A stretch of DNA of 64,000 nucleotides from Fagopyrum homotropicum (GCA_033239125.1 BSWB01000007.1:103281582-103345581); one strand, 5' to 3'. Positions 48,393-59,397 are shown, counted from the first letter of the stretch. Notes: generated from the sequence alone by a model not told the origin. Numbers and translations: made by a program.

Positions 48393-48522
48393 GGGACCGG
48401 ACCGTAAAAGTCCGGACCGGGACCGGACCGTAAAAGTCCGGACCGGGACCGGACCGTAAAAGTCCGGACCGGGACCGGACCGTAAAAGTCCGGACCGGGA
48501 CCGGACCGTAAAAGTCCGGACC
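48393..48522. repeat. 26-bp tandem repeat in the hAT subterminal region
   Basis: Five copies of a 26-bp unit built from GGGACCGGACCG, TAAAAGT and CCGGACC, with starts at 48393, 48419, 48445, 48471 and 48497, nearly identical. Looser copies of the words continue on both sides. Such repeats in hAT elements usually bind transposase; that role is inferred. Confidence 0.9.
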
Positions 48523-48998
48523 GGTCCGGGTCCGGTCCGGACCGTATTTACCTAACTTGTTACATGTTATTGGATTTTGATTTTCGGACCGGTCCGGACC
48601 GGATCAGACCGGACCGGACCGGACCTAAAATGTTGCTTTTAACTTGAAATATAAATTTCACCAATGACAAAATAAAATCTAAAGTCTAAACAATTCAAAT
48701 ATTGTCGAATAAAAAACCAACAATTAAGCATATCTAGTCTTTCGGATCTCCCACATGAGATTGTCAATCAATCTAAACAAAATAGTGGTAATGTTCCAAA
48801 ATGAAAGCAAGTCCATCTTCAAATATTCCACATCTTCAAGAACAAACGTAGAATGCGCCTTCATTGACATCAATCGAGCAATATTTTCTCAAATCTGTTC
48901 AACAAAAAAAAATCAAATAAATCATTTGAACAAAGAAAATTTATCATTCAAGCAATGTCTTCCACATCCTCAACTTCCTCAAGTACATAATGATATAT

Positions 48999-51169
48999 TT
49001 ATAATTTATATATACCTTCCGCCAAACTCGAGATTTCATCTTCTTCTAAGACATCCTCCTTATCATCTTTTTTGTTCTTACTGCTTAAACGCAACCAATC
49101 TTGAGTACATACGAGTGCTTGTACCATCTTTGAACAAAGAAAAATTCAAATAAACAAATGCTTAGTAAATAGTAAAGTAAGTATTGAAGATTTAAATTAA
49201 GAAACAAGTACCTGAGGAGACAAACTACTTCGGTATTCAGAAATATGACGACCTCCAGCACTAAATGCAGATTCTGACGGAACGGTAGAAATAGGAATGG
49301 CTAAGACATCACGAGCCATGGATGCAACAATAGGGTATCGATGACCATTAAGTTTCCACCACACCAAAACATCAACCTTTTTTGCTTCCCCCCTTTCATG
49401 CAAATACTGATCAAACTCGGATCTTGAAAGTTCACTTGGATCTAATATCCCTCTTGTCACTTCCTCATTAATATCTTCTAACCACCTTGAACTATCATCA
49501 TCAACACATGCTGCACTTGAATGTGACCCAATAGCTTGATCTTCCACTTGAGAATAACGAGTTCTATACTCCTCAAACAACTCATAACACACTTCTCTAA
49601 CTTTCTTAACAAAGTCTTCCACACAAGAATCTCTCCCATAAATGCTTTTAAGAACAAGCTGCACTCCACGAAACTTGTAGAAAGGATCAAGTACTGCAGG
49701 TAGAAACATCAACATATTCATAGTCTCAAGTGAATCCCAATACTTTTCACACTTATCTTTCATTGCTCTTGCCATGTCTTTCAAAGCAAAGTCCGGGTTA
49801 GAGAGCATACTATCTAACACTTTATAAGTGGTGGAAACATGAAAGATCATATAGTTGCTTGTGACATACAAGGAGCCAGAAATTCGGGTTGTCAAATCAT
49901 AAAACTCTTTTAAGAACACAACAAGCGACTCTATCTTACTCCACTCTTCATCATCAAGAGTATAGCTAACTCCATCAACATCTGGAATATTTGTTCGAGA
50001 AATTACAGCCTTATACTTCAATGCACTACTCAACATCAAATAGGTGGAATTCCACCTAGTGGATACATCTTGCACTAGAGAACTCTTACAATCAATCATC
50101 AATTTCTCAGCTAGCTGTCGAAATGATGTTAATCTAGTAGGAGAACCCCTAATGAACTTAACAGCAACTCGAGCCTTTTTAACATAAGTATCACACAACT
50201 TGATGCCATCTTGTACAATCAAGTTAATAATGTGTGCTACACACCTCATGTGCAAATACTTGCCTTTAAGAATACAATCATTATCTCTACTAACCCGTTT
50301 AAGGTAAGCACAAGCAACATCATTAGAAGATGCATTATCAACAGTCACCGTTAGAAGCTTACTCGACAATCCCCAATAACTCAAACAATCCTCAAGTGCC
50401 CGACCAATGTCCTCTCCTCTATGACTAGAAATCAGACAGAAATTAATTAATCCTCTTTTGCAAGTTCCAGTTTTCATCAACAAAATGAGCAGTGACACAC
50501 ATATAATTATCTTTTGCAATAGATGTCCATGTATCGGTGGTCAAGCACACACTCTGACAAGAAGTTCTAAAAATCTCTTTTAACTTCTCTCTTTCTTTCA
50601 CATTCAACTGAAAACAGTCACGTGAAATAGTGGTGCGTGAAGGCATAACAAATGAAGGGCACGCAGCAAAGAAAGCACCTCTAAACCCATCCTTCTCTAC
50701 AGATCTAAAAGACATTTCATCTTTAATAACCATTTCCACTACCTTTTCCCTAACATGCTTTGCATCAAATGTCCAGTTTTTCATTCTCACACCACTATCA
50801 TCCACACTTTCAAGAATGAGTTGAGTTTGTTTACCTTTACCCTAATTTGCCGGATTCTTTTGACACCGATAGAAATGATTACTAACATTCTTGGTGCCAT
50901 TGAGGTTCGAGTCACAAGCATAGGTCGTCCCACAATATTTTCACTTAGCTCTACGAAGATTCTTCTCATCCATATACTCATCAAACCCATCCCAAAACTC
51001 TTTCCTCTTTCCTCTTTCCTCTTCTGTTTTCAACTGCTTTGCGACGAGTTACTTGTGATGACACATCTCCATTTTCAGGTTGCTCATCCATCTCAACATC
51101 AACATTCGTTACATTCTCAAATTCTGGAGACTCGTGGGGTTGATCAACACTCAAACTCAAAGGGTCCAT
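48999..51169 (-). pseudogene. hAT transposase (BED finger, RNase H-like core, hATC dimerisation domain)
   Basis: The minus strand starts MDPLSLSVDQPHESPEF (51169) just after a splice acceptor (TTTCTTTAG); a donor AAG/GTATGT at 51905 suggests a 5' UTR intron of 736 bp. A BED zinc finger follows (FWDGFDEYM, CGTTYACDSN, NHFYRC), with a frameshift before it, TGA at the first ligand Cys and TAG after NPAN. Core: TTDTWTS (first Asp), a frameshift near 50450, SSHRGEDIG, VDNASSND (second Asp), RCVAHIINLIV and DVSTRWNSTYLML. The hATC part has WWKLNGHRYP and TVPSESAFSAGGR, with the Glu. The main exon ends SLSPQ at 49212; a GT-AG intron (49211-49128) leads to MVQALVCTQDWLRL and a stop near 48999. Three kinds of lesion make it inactive. 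Confidence 0.88.
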
Positions 51170-52322
51170 CTAAAGAAAGAAAATAAGTCAAGACATTAGA
51201 AAAAAATGACATTCATCTCTCAAAGGTCCAATTCAGATTATAAACAAATTTCCACCCAACTTACGTTGCATGATAGTTTCGTAGATAATTCCACGGATAG
51301 TGAATTACTCATAATTCTGAAGTTCTGATTTCTCTTTGCTTCACCAACATCAGTTCAATAGACAATAGTACATCACAAGCAAATTCAATACCAATAAATT
51401 TTTAATACACAATAAAACATATAAATTTGTAATCTCGCTTAGCCAATACTTAATTTTCACTCAAAATATTAAGTGATAGAAGACTACACAAGCAGTAATA
51501 ATGGATATAGAAAAAGCAAACAACATTCACAATATTCAGCGATAGAAGACTTAACAGTAGTATATCCAAATTCATAATATTCATTTACACAACTTAACAT
51601 ATCAATGATATCATCGTTCATCATAATATCAATATATCATATTGTTCAACCTACAAAAAAAAATTGAGCACTACTATCTACTATGCATCAGAAGAAATCA
51701 AAACAGAAGCACTACTATACAATCTATACATTAGCAGATTCAGAATTCAGCCATTCAGGTTATTCATCACAAATTTGAAATTAGTAGCACACAGCTGAGC
51801 TGACAACACTCTACAATAGTTCACAATGTTGACTACTGTCACTACTTCACTGAATTCAACAGTCGGGACTCAAAGAACAGAGAGAAGACGGACTAACGGA
51901 CATACCTTGTCTTCTCTTCTGTAGTGGGGATTGGGCGAAGTCGGGAGTCGGCCAGTCGGGACTCAAAGAAGTAAGAACAGAGAGAAGTCGGGACAGTGAA
52001 GTTAGGAGACTCGCCGACTCGGGACAGCGAACTAGCGAAGCGCCGAAGACTGCGAAGTGCAGCAGACAACTGAGAGAAGTCGGGACAACGGAGTGCAACA
52101 GTGTAGGCCGGCAGCGGTCGAGCGGCGAGAAAGGCAGGCCGGCAGCGGCGGCAAGGTGCGTGGTCGGCGGTCGCTGGTCGGCTTCTCTCAACCCTAGCGT
52201 GCAAAGTACGATTGTGCGAACTGCGGCTGCAAAGGGAGGGAAAGACGGAAAGTGATTCATTCATTCAGCCGTCGAATTGGAAACTTTAGGGTTAAAACCG
52301 GTCCAACCCGGGTTTTTTTAAT
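51170..52322 (-). promoter_or_regulatory. hAT 5' UTR intron, leader and promoter region
   Basis: The putative 5' UTR intron is 51905-51170, AT-rich. The presumed leader exon (about 51906-52260) is GC-rich; open frames there on the minus strand lie upstream of the transposase ATG and lack family motifs. I see no certain TATA box. Confidence 0.5.
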
Positions 52323-52508
52323 TTACGGTCCGGACCGGATTTTTAATTACGGTCGGACCCGGGTTACGGTCCAAACCGGTCCAAAACCGGACCCGGACCG
52401 TAAACCGGAATTTCAAAAAAGTATGGACCGTAGACCGGACCGGAAATTCCTGACCGGTCCGGTCTGGTTTTCCGGTCCGGTCCGATTTTGCACAGCCCTA
52501 GTTTGTTT

Positions 52509-53076
52509 ACCTAAGATCATAAGTGTAGGTAATAAAGGTTTATCCTTTATTGGGGTTTGAGTGTGCTTTCATCCCATCTTTGTGAGTTAGCCTGAGACTT
52601 ACCCGGTAAAGGTTGATTCTATTCCCTTAGGTGGTGTGTTAGTCTGAGGTTATAGTTCTTTTCCTTAATTCCTTGAGACTTACTTGGTAATAGGAGTTAC
52701 GGTTTGGGATTAGTGAGTAGTGAGACTTACCCGGTGATCTATTCCACTTTAGTAACACCTTCCCTTTGCAAAAATCTCAGCTTTGTCCGCTTATATTTAG
52801 ATCTTGAGTTGGAACCACAACTAGATGCTTTAATCCCTAGAATTGCATATTTCCTTAATTGACTTTTTATCATCTTTGATTGTTTTAATCGCTTTGTGGT
52901 TAGTAGTTGCATTGACAATCTATACCTGCTTTGTTTCACTAAGTCCCTGTGATCGACCCCTGGAATTTCTTGCTTTTTACTACGATTGACCCGTACACTG
53001 CGGGTTCGCATCCTTGTTTTAAGCTTACATCTAGCGTTATAAATTTAAAGCTTGCACACACCGTTTGGAGCGAACA
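52509..53076 (+). repeat. Athila-like 5' LTR, right part
   Basis: It continues the LTR from 48322 after one TSD copy. It has GAGACTTACYYGGTAA-type repeats (52589, 52675, 52728; earlier copies at 48293 in the left part). It ends GGAGCGAACA at 53076, followed by AGTTTT and the PBS. Confidence 0.8.
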
Positions 53077-53082
53077 AGTTTT

Positions 53083-53100
53083 TGGCGCCGTTGCCGGGGA
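53083..53100 (+). other. Athila-like primer-binding site
   Basis: TGGCGCCGTTGCCGGGGA, 6 nt after the LTR end. This PBS is shared by Athila-type and related plant gypsy elements. Confidence 0.9.
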
Positions 53101-53205
53101 CTTGGTCTAGACCGAGCCGGTTGCGGTTGGCTTTCCGGGCGCTTGCCCCTGTTTCTACTAACCACTCTACTTGAGTGACTTTCGCAGGTTCTTTTTCTTA
53201 GGTTT

Positions 53206-54400
53206 ATGCAAAGAACCCGCGCTGGGAAGGAAATCGTTCCCTACGATCCCGAACCAGAAAAGACATACAAAAGATGCTTGAAAGAAGCGAAGATGGCCAA
53301 CCAAGACAATCGCGATCTTGAGGCCGAATTGAAGGAGGCGTTAGAACAACTACGCCTCAACAAGGAAGAACTGAGACTGGAAAGGGAAGAAACTCGCACA
53401 AGGACTGAGGCGATCGAAGCAGATATGGCGGCTTTACGAGACCAGTATCTACCTCGACCGAACCCAGATCCTCGACCGAGGCAAGATCCTGCTCCAGATC
53501 CTCGACCGAGGCAGAATCCAGTACTTGTTGCCCCGGCCGAGATACTTCCACCTCGGATGCCAGTCCGAGATGCTCTTTTTGCAGGTATTCCACAGACCCT
53601 AGGGTAGAGGATGGACCCTAATCAACAGCTGAGGCGTCCAGGAGTCAACCTAGGTGATCCAGCGGATCATGATTATGAGCTTCGACCGCAAGTTCTTTCC
53701 ATGATTCGCCAATGCCAGTTTGGAGGGCTTGAGAGGGAATCTCCGCATCAACATCTACAAAACTATGAGATCTTGATGGAGACCTTGAGACCTTCAAGAA
53801 TAGAAAACAACAACAAGCTAAGGCCTTTCTACTTCTTTTTGAAAGATAGAGCACTTACTTGGTATCAATCTCTTCCTCTAGGAAAAATCAATACTTGGGA
53901 GGAGATGACGACGGAGTTCTTAACTAAATTCTTTCCCCCCCCTCTAAAACTGCTGAAATGAGAGGGAAGATTAATGCATTCATCATGAAGGACAAGTAGA
54001 GCTTGTCCAAATCATGGGAGAGATTTAAAGACATTCTTTTGGATTGCCCACATCATGGGATTCCAAAGATAGAGTTGTTGGAGATATACTTCAAGGGACT
54101 GGACGGAAACACCCAGTTCAACCTTCAACTACTATCCGCCGGCACGTTCATGGACATGCCGATTGACGAAGCTTGGGAGTTCATAGAGAAGCAAGCTTTA
54201 CACATGGAGAAATACTCCCACCAAGGAGCTAAAGGTGGAGTTAAAAGAGTCAACTTTCAAGATGCTCCGCCTAACAATGATCAACTCACTTCTTTGAAGA
54301 ATGATGTAAAACAATTGAAGGAACTCTTAGTTGCTCAAACCAAGAAGGAAGATCAAGGATCAAGGAACAACAATAGTTACCGGAACAACAACAACGGTTC
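53206..54400 (+). pseudogene. Athila-like gag, N-terminal ORFs
   Basis: The first frame, 53206-53607, reads MQRTRAGKEIVPYDPE, a charged coiled-coil-like segment (EELRLEREETRTRTEAIEAD) and a Pro/Arg stretch in which the palindrome CCTCGACCGAGG, twice (53470, 53500), is read as part of DPRPRQ. A stop follows. The next frame, from 53611, is the retrotransposon gag domain (MDPNQQLRRPG to TEFLTKFFPP). A run of eight C (53935-53942) causes a frameshift and TAG at 53997-53999 a stop. The domain then continues WERFKDILLDCPHHGIP in the frame of the next ORF. Confidence 0.8.
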
Positions 54401-56264
54401 CCGGAACAACAACTACAACAACAATAGAGGATCCAATAGCAATAATTGGAGGGCAAACAACCAAAATTCGGGTAACCCTTACTCTAACTCCAATTCGAAT
54501 GACTCCTCTAATCCTTTCCTCTCTTCTTCTTCTTCTTCTACTCCATTGAAGAGCCAGGAGCATGGATCGAGTTCGTCCCAGCCGGAAAAGAAAGATGCGG
54601 TGCTGGAGGCCATCTTGATCAAGCTCAACTCTATGGAGACATCCATGACTTTATTTTCAAAGGCACAAAAAGCCTTAGAACAACAATTCTTTAACAAGGC
54701 GAATGAAGCGCCAAGAGATCCAGGGAAGCTTCCAGCAAGGACGGAAAGCAACCCCAAGGGACAGATAATGGCAATAACGACGAGAAGTGGACTGAAAACT
54801 GCAGATCTAGTGCCTCGGTCGATGCCAGTACAGACGAAGACCACCTCGGTCCAGGTACAGTCGAAGAACACTTCGGCTGAGATGCCAACCGAGGTGGAGC
54901 CACAGAAAGCGGAGGAGAAAACTGAAGTTTATATTCCACCTCCTGCATATAAATCACCACTTCCATTCCCCCAGTCAAGGGCCAGAGCACATCTAGACAA
55001 GCATTTTGGTAAGTTCCTTGACTTGATGAATAAACTACACATTAATATCCCTTTCCTTGATGCTATTCTAGGGATGCCCGCCTATGGGAAGTTCTTGAAA
55101 GAGATTCTATCAAGGAAGAGGAAGTTGGAAGACTTTGGTGAAGTAAGGATGACATCTAAATCCTCGGAGCTTATTCAAATCATGAAGGAGAAGATGCCAC
55201 CCAAGTTGAGAGATCCCGGCTCATTTTGCATTCCCATTCAAGTTGGGGATGTCACTTGTGAAGCCTTATGTGATCTAGGAGCCAGCGTGAGCATCATCCC
55301 GCTGGAGCTATGTGTTAAGATCGGACTTGGAGAGCCCAAGCCGGTGAAGATACGGTTATACATGGCGGACCGCTCCATTACCCATCCCGTGGGCATCTTG
55401 AAAGACGTTCCGGTCAAGTTAGGTAACTTCTATTTACCTATAGACTTTGTTGTGCTTGACATTCCCGTAGATTATCCCGTTCCTATCATTCTCGGGAGAC
55501 CATTTCTAGCAACTTCGGGTTGCAATGTGGATTGCAAGAACGCCAAGCTAAAGTTCAACATTGGCGGAGATGAAGTGGAGTTTGTATTACTTGCGGCTAT
55601 GAAGGGAGAGCTGCTAGGAGATGATATCTTCAACATCTATGATGAAGAAGAATCAAGAGAATTGGTGAGCTCTATCCTTATTAAAGATCCACTTGAAAAA
55701 GTTATTAGTTTTAGCTTAATGGAGGAAGGTATAGATGCTTCTTGTGATGCAGATATACGGAGCTTAAAGGCGCTGGAAGAAGATCCAGGAGCTAAAACTG
55801 AAAGGCTAATCCAGGAGAAGAAGATCTCCAGTTTCGGTTCCAGTTGCAGTACCTCGACCGAGGCACTTTCTGGACCAAGCGAGGTGATTGAAGAACATCT
55901 TGATCAACCTCTCTGGACCTCGACCAAGGTCAAAAGCGAGATGATGTCAATTGAGACTACTGAAAATAACAAACTTCTTACTCCCTTTTCTGACATTCAT
56001 CCTCAGTTGGTGGAACATTCTCTCCACCAAATTTCTGATAATAAAGGACCTTGGTATGCTGATATTGTTAATTATCTTGTTTGCCAGGAAATACCACCCG
56101 GATTGACGTACGCTCAAAGGAAGAAATTCTTCAAGGATGTACACCATTACTACTGGGATGAACCGCTGCTATTCAAGCGAGGGCCGGATCGGATGCTTCG
56201 AAGATGCATTCCGGAAGATGAAGTTACGGCATTGTCACTCACTCCCTTGTGGAGGGCATGCTAG
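54003..56264 (+). pseudogene. Athila-like gag C-terminus and protease fused to pre-integrase region
   Basis: 753 codons open. The gag end (FKGLDGNTQFNLQLLSAGTF, an Asn-rich linker) is followed by aspartic protease with DLGASVSIIPLELC (55272 on) and VPIILGRPFLAT. After the protease comes a linker (to about 55960) and then KGPWYADIVNYLVCQEIPPG and YYWDEPLLFKRGPDRMLRRC, which in full-length elements lies after RNase H and before the integrase finger. No RT motif such as YxDD exists between them. The frame is not broken at the junction, so this is a clean loss. It ends with a frameshift inside the integrase finger near 56240. Confidence 0.85.
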
Positions 56265-57314
56265 CGCCAACAAGACATGCGCTAAGGTATTACGTTCCGG
56301 TTTCATTTGGCCCACATTATTTAAGGATGTGCAAACGTTTGTTGTCTCTTGTGATGCATGCCAAAGAACAGGGAACTTATCTAGGAGGAATGAGATGCCA
56401 CTCAATAACATACAGGAGGTTGAGATCTTTGATGTATGAGGAGTAGATTTCATGGGACCTTTCCCATCATCCGGAGGGAACCTCTACATTCTCCTAGCTG
56501 TCGACTACGTCTCTAGATGGGTTGAAGCCATTGCCTCTCCCACTAATGACGCCACGGTGGTTGTGAAGTTCTTTAACAGGACTATCTTTCCACGTTTTGG
56601 GACTCCACGCATCATCATCAGCGATGGAGGGACGCATTTCATCAACCGGAAGTTTAAGGCACTTCTATCGAAGTATGGGGAACCCACAAGGTAGCAACCC
56701 CTTATCACCCTCAAACTAGTGGATAGGTCGAGATCTCAAATAGAGAAATTAAAGCAATCTTGGAGAAGACCGTCTCTAGGACTAGGAAAGATTGGTCCAT
56801 GAAGTTGGACGACGCTCTTTGGGCTTATAGGACCGCATTCAAGACTCCCATTGGTACCACCCCTTATAATTTGGTATATGGGAAGTCTTGTCATTTGCCC
56901 GTTGAGTTAGAACACAAGGCGTATTGGGCGATCAAATGGTTGAACTTCGACATCAAGGAAGCCGGTGAGAAGCGGCTATTGGATATCAATGAGCTGGAGG
57001 AGCTGCGTTTGAACACTTATGAGAATGCAAAGATCTATAAAGAAAGGACGAAGAAATGGCATGACAAGCGTATCATTCCTAAGGAGCTTAAAGAAGGAGA
57101 CTTAGTTCTACTCTTCAACTCCCGCCTCCGCCTCTTTCCAGGTAAGTTGAAATCAAGATGGACCGGACCTTATGTTGTGAAACATGTTTTCCCTTATGGT
57201 GCAGTTGAGATTTGGGGAGAAACGAGTGGAAGCTTCAAGGTCAATGGTCATAGACTTAAGAAATACAAACCGGAAATTCCGGTTGAGGAGGTTGCACCGC
57301 TATACCTTGTTTGA
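56137..57314 (+). pseudogene. Athila-like integrase
   Basis: Zinc finger HCHSLPCGGHA then CDACQRTGN. Catalytic core: D in GVDFMGPFPSSGGN, D in ISDGGTHF; the Glu block (YHPQTSG then VEISNREIK) has TAG in place of Gln. Other stops are TGA at about 56438 (Trp in IFDVWG-type context) and TAG at 56692-56694, plus a frameshift. The C-terminal part from 56760 (KDWSMKLDDALWAYRTAFKT to KSRWTGPYVV) is open and stops at 57312. It is inactive. Confidence 0.85.
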
Positions 57315-57327
57315 GAGATGCCGTACG

Positions 57328-57373
57328 GTCCAGCTAGCGACCTTAAATCAAGCGCTTCTTGGGAGGCAACCCA
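57328..57373 (+). other. Conserved post-integrase block
   Basis: GTCCAGCTAGCGACC, then AGCGCTTCTTGGGAGGCAAC and CCAAGGTATTGC, beginning 13 nt after the integrase stop. It matches 13255-13300 on the minus strand of the non-autonomous relative. Confidence 0.75.
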
Positions 57374-58225
57374 AGGTATTGCTTTCTTTTCCCTTTTTCT
57401 AGTCTAGCTTTAGATAGTTTGCTTTTGCTTTGCATTGTTTTGTTTTTGGCATCCTAGACAGACAACAGGTGACATCTAAGGAAGGAATACAACCCAGGAG
57501 AAAAACTGGAAGGACAGAAGTTCGAGAATTTGAAAAGACGGAGTTTGACTGAGACACATCTCGGTTGCTATCACAACACCTCGACCGAGATGATTCTTGA
57601 GCAACCGAGGCGACTAGGGTTTTTGAAGATCCACCTCGGTCCGTACCACCTCGGTCCAGTCGAGACCATCTCGACCGAGGTGACAGCAGTTCCAGAAAAG
57701 GGTATAAAAGGGGGCTGAGATTTCTCTCTCCTCCCTCTACCTTCTTCTCGACTGAAACGGCAAATTCACCTCGTTTCTTCGTTTCTCGCTCGTTTTCAAC
57801 GATTCTCACTTCCAAACTGCAAGGAAAGGGTAGAGGATCGATTTGCAACCATCAATCTGCAGCAAAAACGAACCGAATCTAGCAAATCTGGGTAAAATTC
57901 GAGAAAACCCTAACCTCCTCTTCTCCACTAATTTCTTTCGATTTGGGCTTTGGTTGCCCCTGCATTCTGCTAAAAAAGGATTAAGTACCCCATAGGAACC
58001 TTTGGTAGTGATATTGGGGGAAAATAACTGGATTTTTGAGAGTTGCGAACGAACAGCGCTTCGCCTCGGTCCAGTCGGCCTGTGCCTCGGCCGAGGTGTT
58101 CTTGAGACTTGTCACAGAGACCGAGGTGGTCTGACAGATTGCAGAAAATAAGTTCCGACAGGCAGTTAGTGTTGAGAGACTGATCTTCTCCTTCTCCTTC
58201 TTCTTCTTCACACCGTTCTAGACCG
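57374..58225 (+). other. Athila-like 3' non-coding region rich in CCTCGACCGAGG-type motifs
   Basis: No coding frame is supported. Near-palindromes or half-sites occur at about 57557, 57579-57590, 57607, 57631, 57646, 57667-57682, 58065, 58085-58096 (CCTCGGCCGAGG, perfect) and 58119. A TATAAAAGG box lies at about 57702, before the env-like region, and may drive it; this is inference. Confidence 0.6.
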
Positions 58226-58832
58226 GTGATCCATGAGCGTCACCAGGTCGACTACGACCGCATAGCGGCCCGTCCAGTGGTTGCACCACGCTTCTTGGAC
58301 ATATCTGCTTTCGACTGCCTCTATGTTGATGATGATCTAAGGCGGATGATTTCTATGGTAGGGCTGGAGCATTTCACTGAGATTAGAGCTCCGGCCTACC
58401 TTGAGCCGACCTTGGAGTTTGTCAGCTCCGTCACCTACTTGCCCACCGAGCGCGCCATAAAGTACCGGTTGATGAACCGGAATTATTTAGTTCCCTGGAC
58501 CACTGTCGGGATATCTTTGGCTTCTCAGCCCCTACTGTTGCTGACTTTCCTTCTCGAGCTGTAGCTCGAGAGTTTTGGGGCAGATTGCTCATGTGGTTGA
58601 GCACGCTGACAGATGGAGACCTGGAGATTCCAGGGAGAAGATTATATTCCATCTGGCTTTTAGACTTGCTCACAAGATCTTCAGCGAGACACTTCTGGTG
58701 CGTATTGAGACGCCCAAGAAGATCAGACAGGGTGAGCTTTTGAGTCTGTACTGCATGGTGACCGGAGGAGTTCCAGACTTTGGGATAATGCTGGCGGAGG
58801 ATCTGCAAAAGATCAAGGCGAAGGCCAAGGAA
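58226..58832 (+). pseudogene. ATHILA ORF-1-like (env-position) fragment
   Basis: Two frames, 58226-58564 (HERHQVDYDRIAARPV to VSSVTYLPTERAIKYRLMNR) and 58575-58832 (GQIAHVVEHADRWRPGDS to LAEDLQKIKAKAKE), joined by a frameshift near 58565. The layout (GL..F..., a Y...EFLSS-type block, then a helical HIL/RLAHKIFSET block and RQGELLSLYCMV) fits the ATHILA ORF-1 family, which lies 3' of pol in Athila elements. The function is unknown. It is cut off by the gypsy insertion at 58833. Confidence 0.65.
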
Positions 58833-59358
58833 TGTAATAGTTAGGATTTCCGAATGCTAATTAATGTTGATTAACTTAATCGTGGATAGTAATTGACATA
58901 TAACTCGCGAATATTTCGCAAGTGATGAGTATGAGTCCCACCGTTATGTTCCTCGCGTAATTTTGGACGTTTGGGGAAATTTTTACTTTTTCCCCCGGGT
59001 AATTATTTTTACCCTCCGGTGTTATTTGGAGCATTTGGGAGCTCCAATTAATAAAAATGCAGTTGAGAGAAATGATCAGGACATCGGATATGTCTTAGAT
59101 ATGAAATAACATGGAGAGGCAAAACGGCCAAAAGAGTCGCTATTCCGATTCTTAGCGGTTAAGAAATGCGGCTTAGGAATGCCCATTTTACGAGATAGTT
59201 ATGTATTAATTGACCCGATAATATTCCGAATATTATACTCCAATTTCATAAAGTTTAAATACCGAAAAATATAACCGTGTTTAATTAAATATTCTAGATA
59301 AACTTTATATATATATATATATAAATGTATTAGAGTGAGGCGGCTAAGCATGAAAATG

Positions 59359-59397
<39 letters not shown>

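Larger units (their letters stand above)
48323..52500 (-). mobile_element. hAT DNA transposon
   Basis: 4178 bp, ends TAGGGTTGTGTA and TGCACAGCCCTA (imperfect terminal inverted repeats), flanked by a perfect 8-bp TSD GTTTGTTT (48315-48322 and 52501-52508), the hAT hallmark. Both subterminal zones are dense in CCGGACCGG/CCGGTCCGG words (48338-48640 and 52325-52487), likely transposase-binding sequence. A minus-strand transposase gene with introns fills the middle. It inserted in the Athila-like LTR. Confidence 0.93.
47134..58832 (+). mobile_element. Athila-like gypsy element lacking RT and RNase H, truncated on the right by another insertion
   Basis: 5' LTR 47134-53076 (split by a hAT element; about 1757 bp without it), PBS 53083-53100, gag, protease, integrase, conserved post-integrase block and an ATHILA ORF-1-like region. 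The LTR starts TGATAGCATGAATTATTG, like TGATGCCATGAATTATGACC of the minus-strand array, and the PBS is the same. The open frame passes from protease straight to the region just before the integrase zinc finger, so RT and RNase H are wholly absent. A second LTR is not in the window because another gypsy element starts at 58833. Confidence 0.82.

Noticed and set aside
48338..48640. Regular 26-bp repeats that could be mistaken for a CRISPR array
   Set aside because: Units are contiguous without unique spacers, lie inside a plant hAT element, and repeat words extend to the other terminus.
51856..52264. Two overlapping minus-strand frames (134 and 123 codons) in the hAT
   Set aside because: They lie upstream of the transposase start in the GC-rich leader, have no hAT motif and fall partly in a putative exon-intron border.
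54331..54871. Frames on both strands over the Asn-rich gag linker
   Set aside because: Shadows of the AAC/AAT repeat-rich gag reading frame.
58226..58832. Host gene between two retrotransposons
   Set aside because: It keeps the position and block layout of the ATHILA ORF-1 region downstream of integrase and continues the Athila-like element's own motif-rich sequence.
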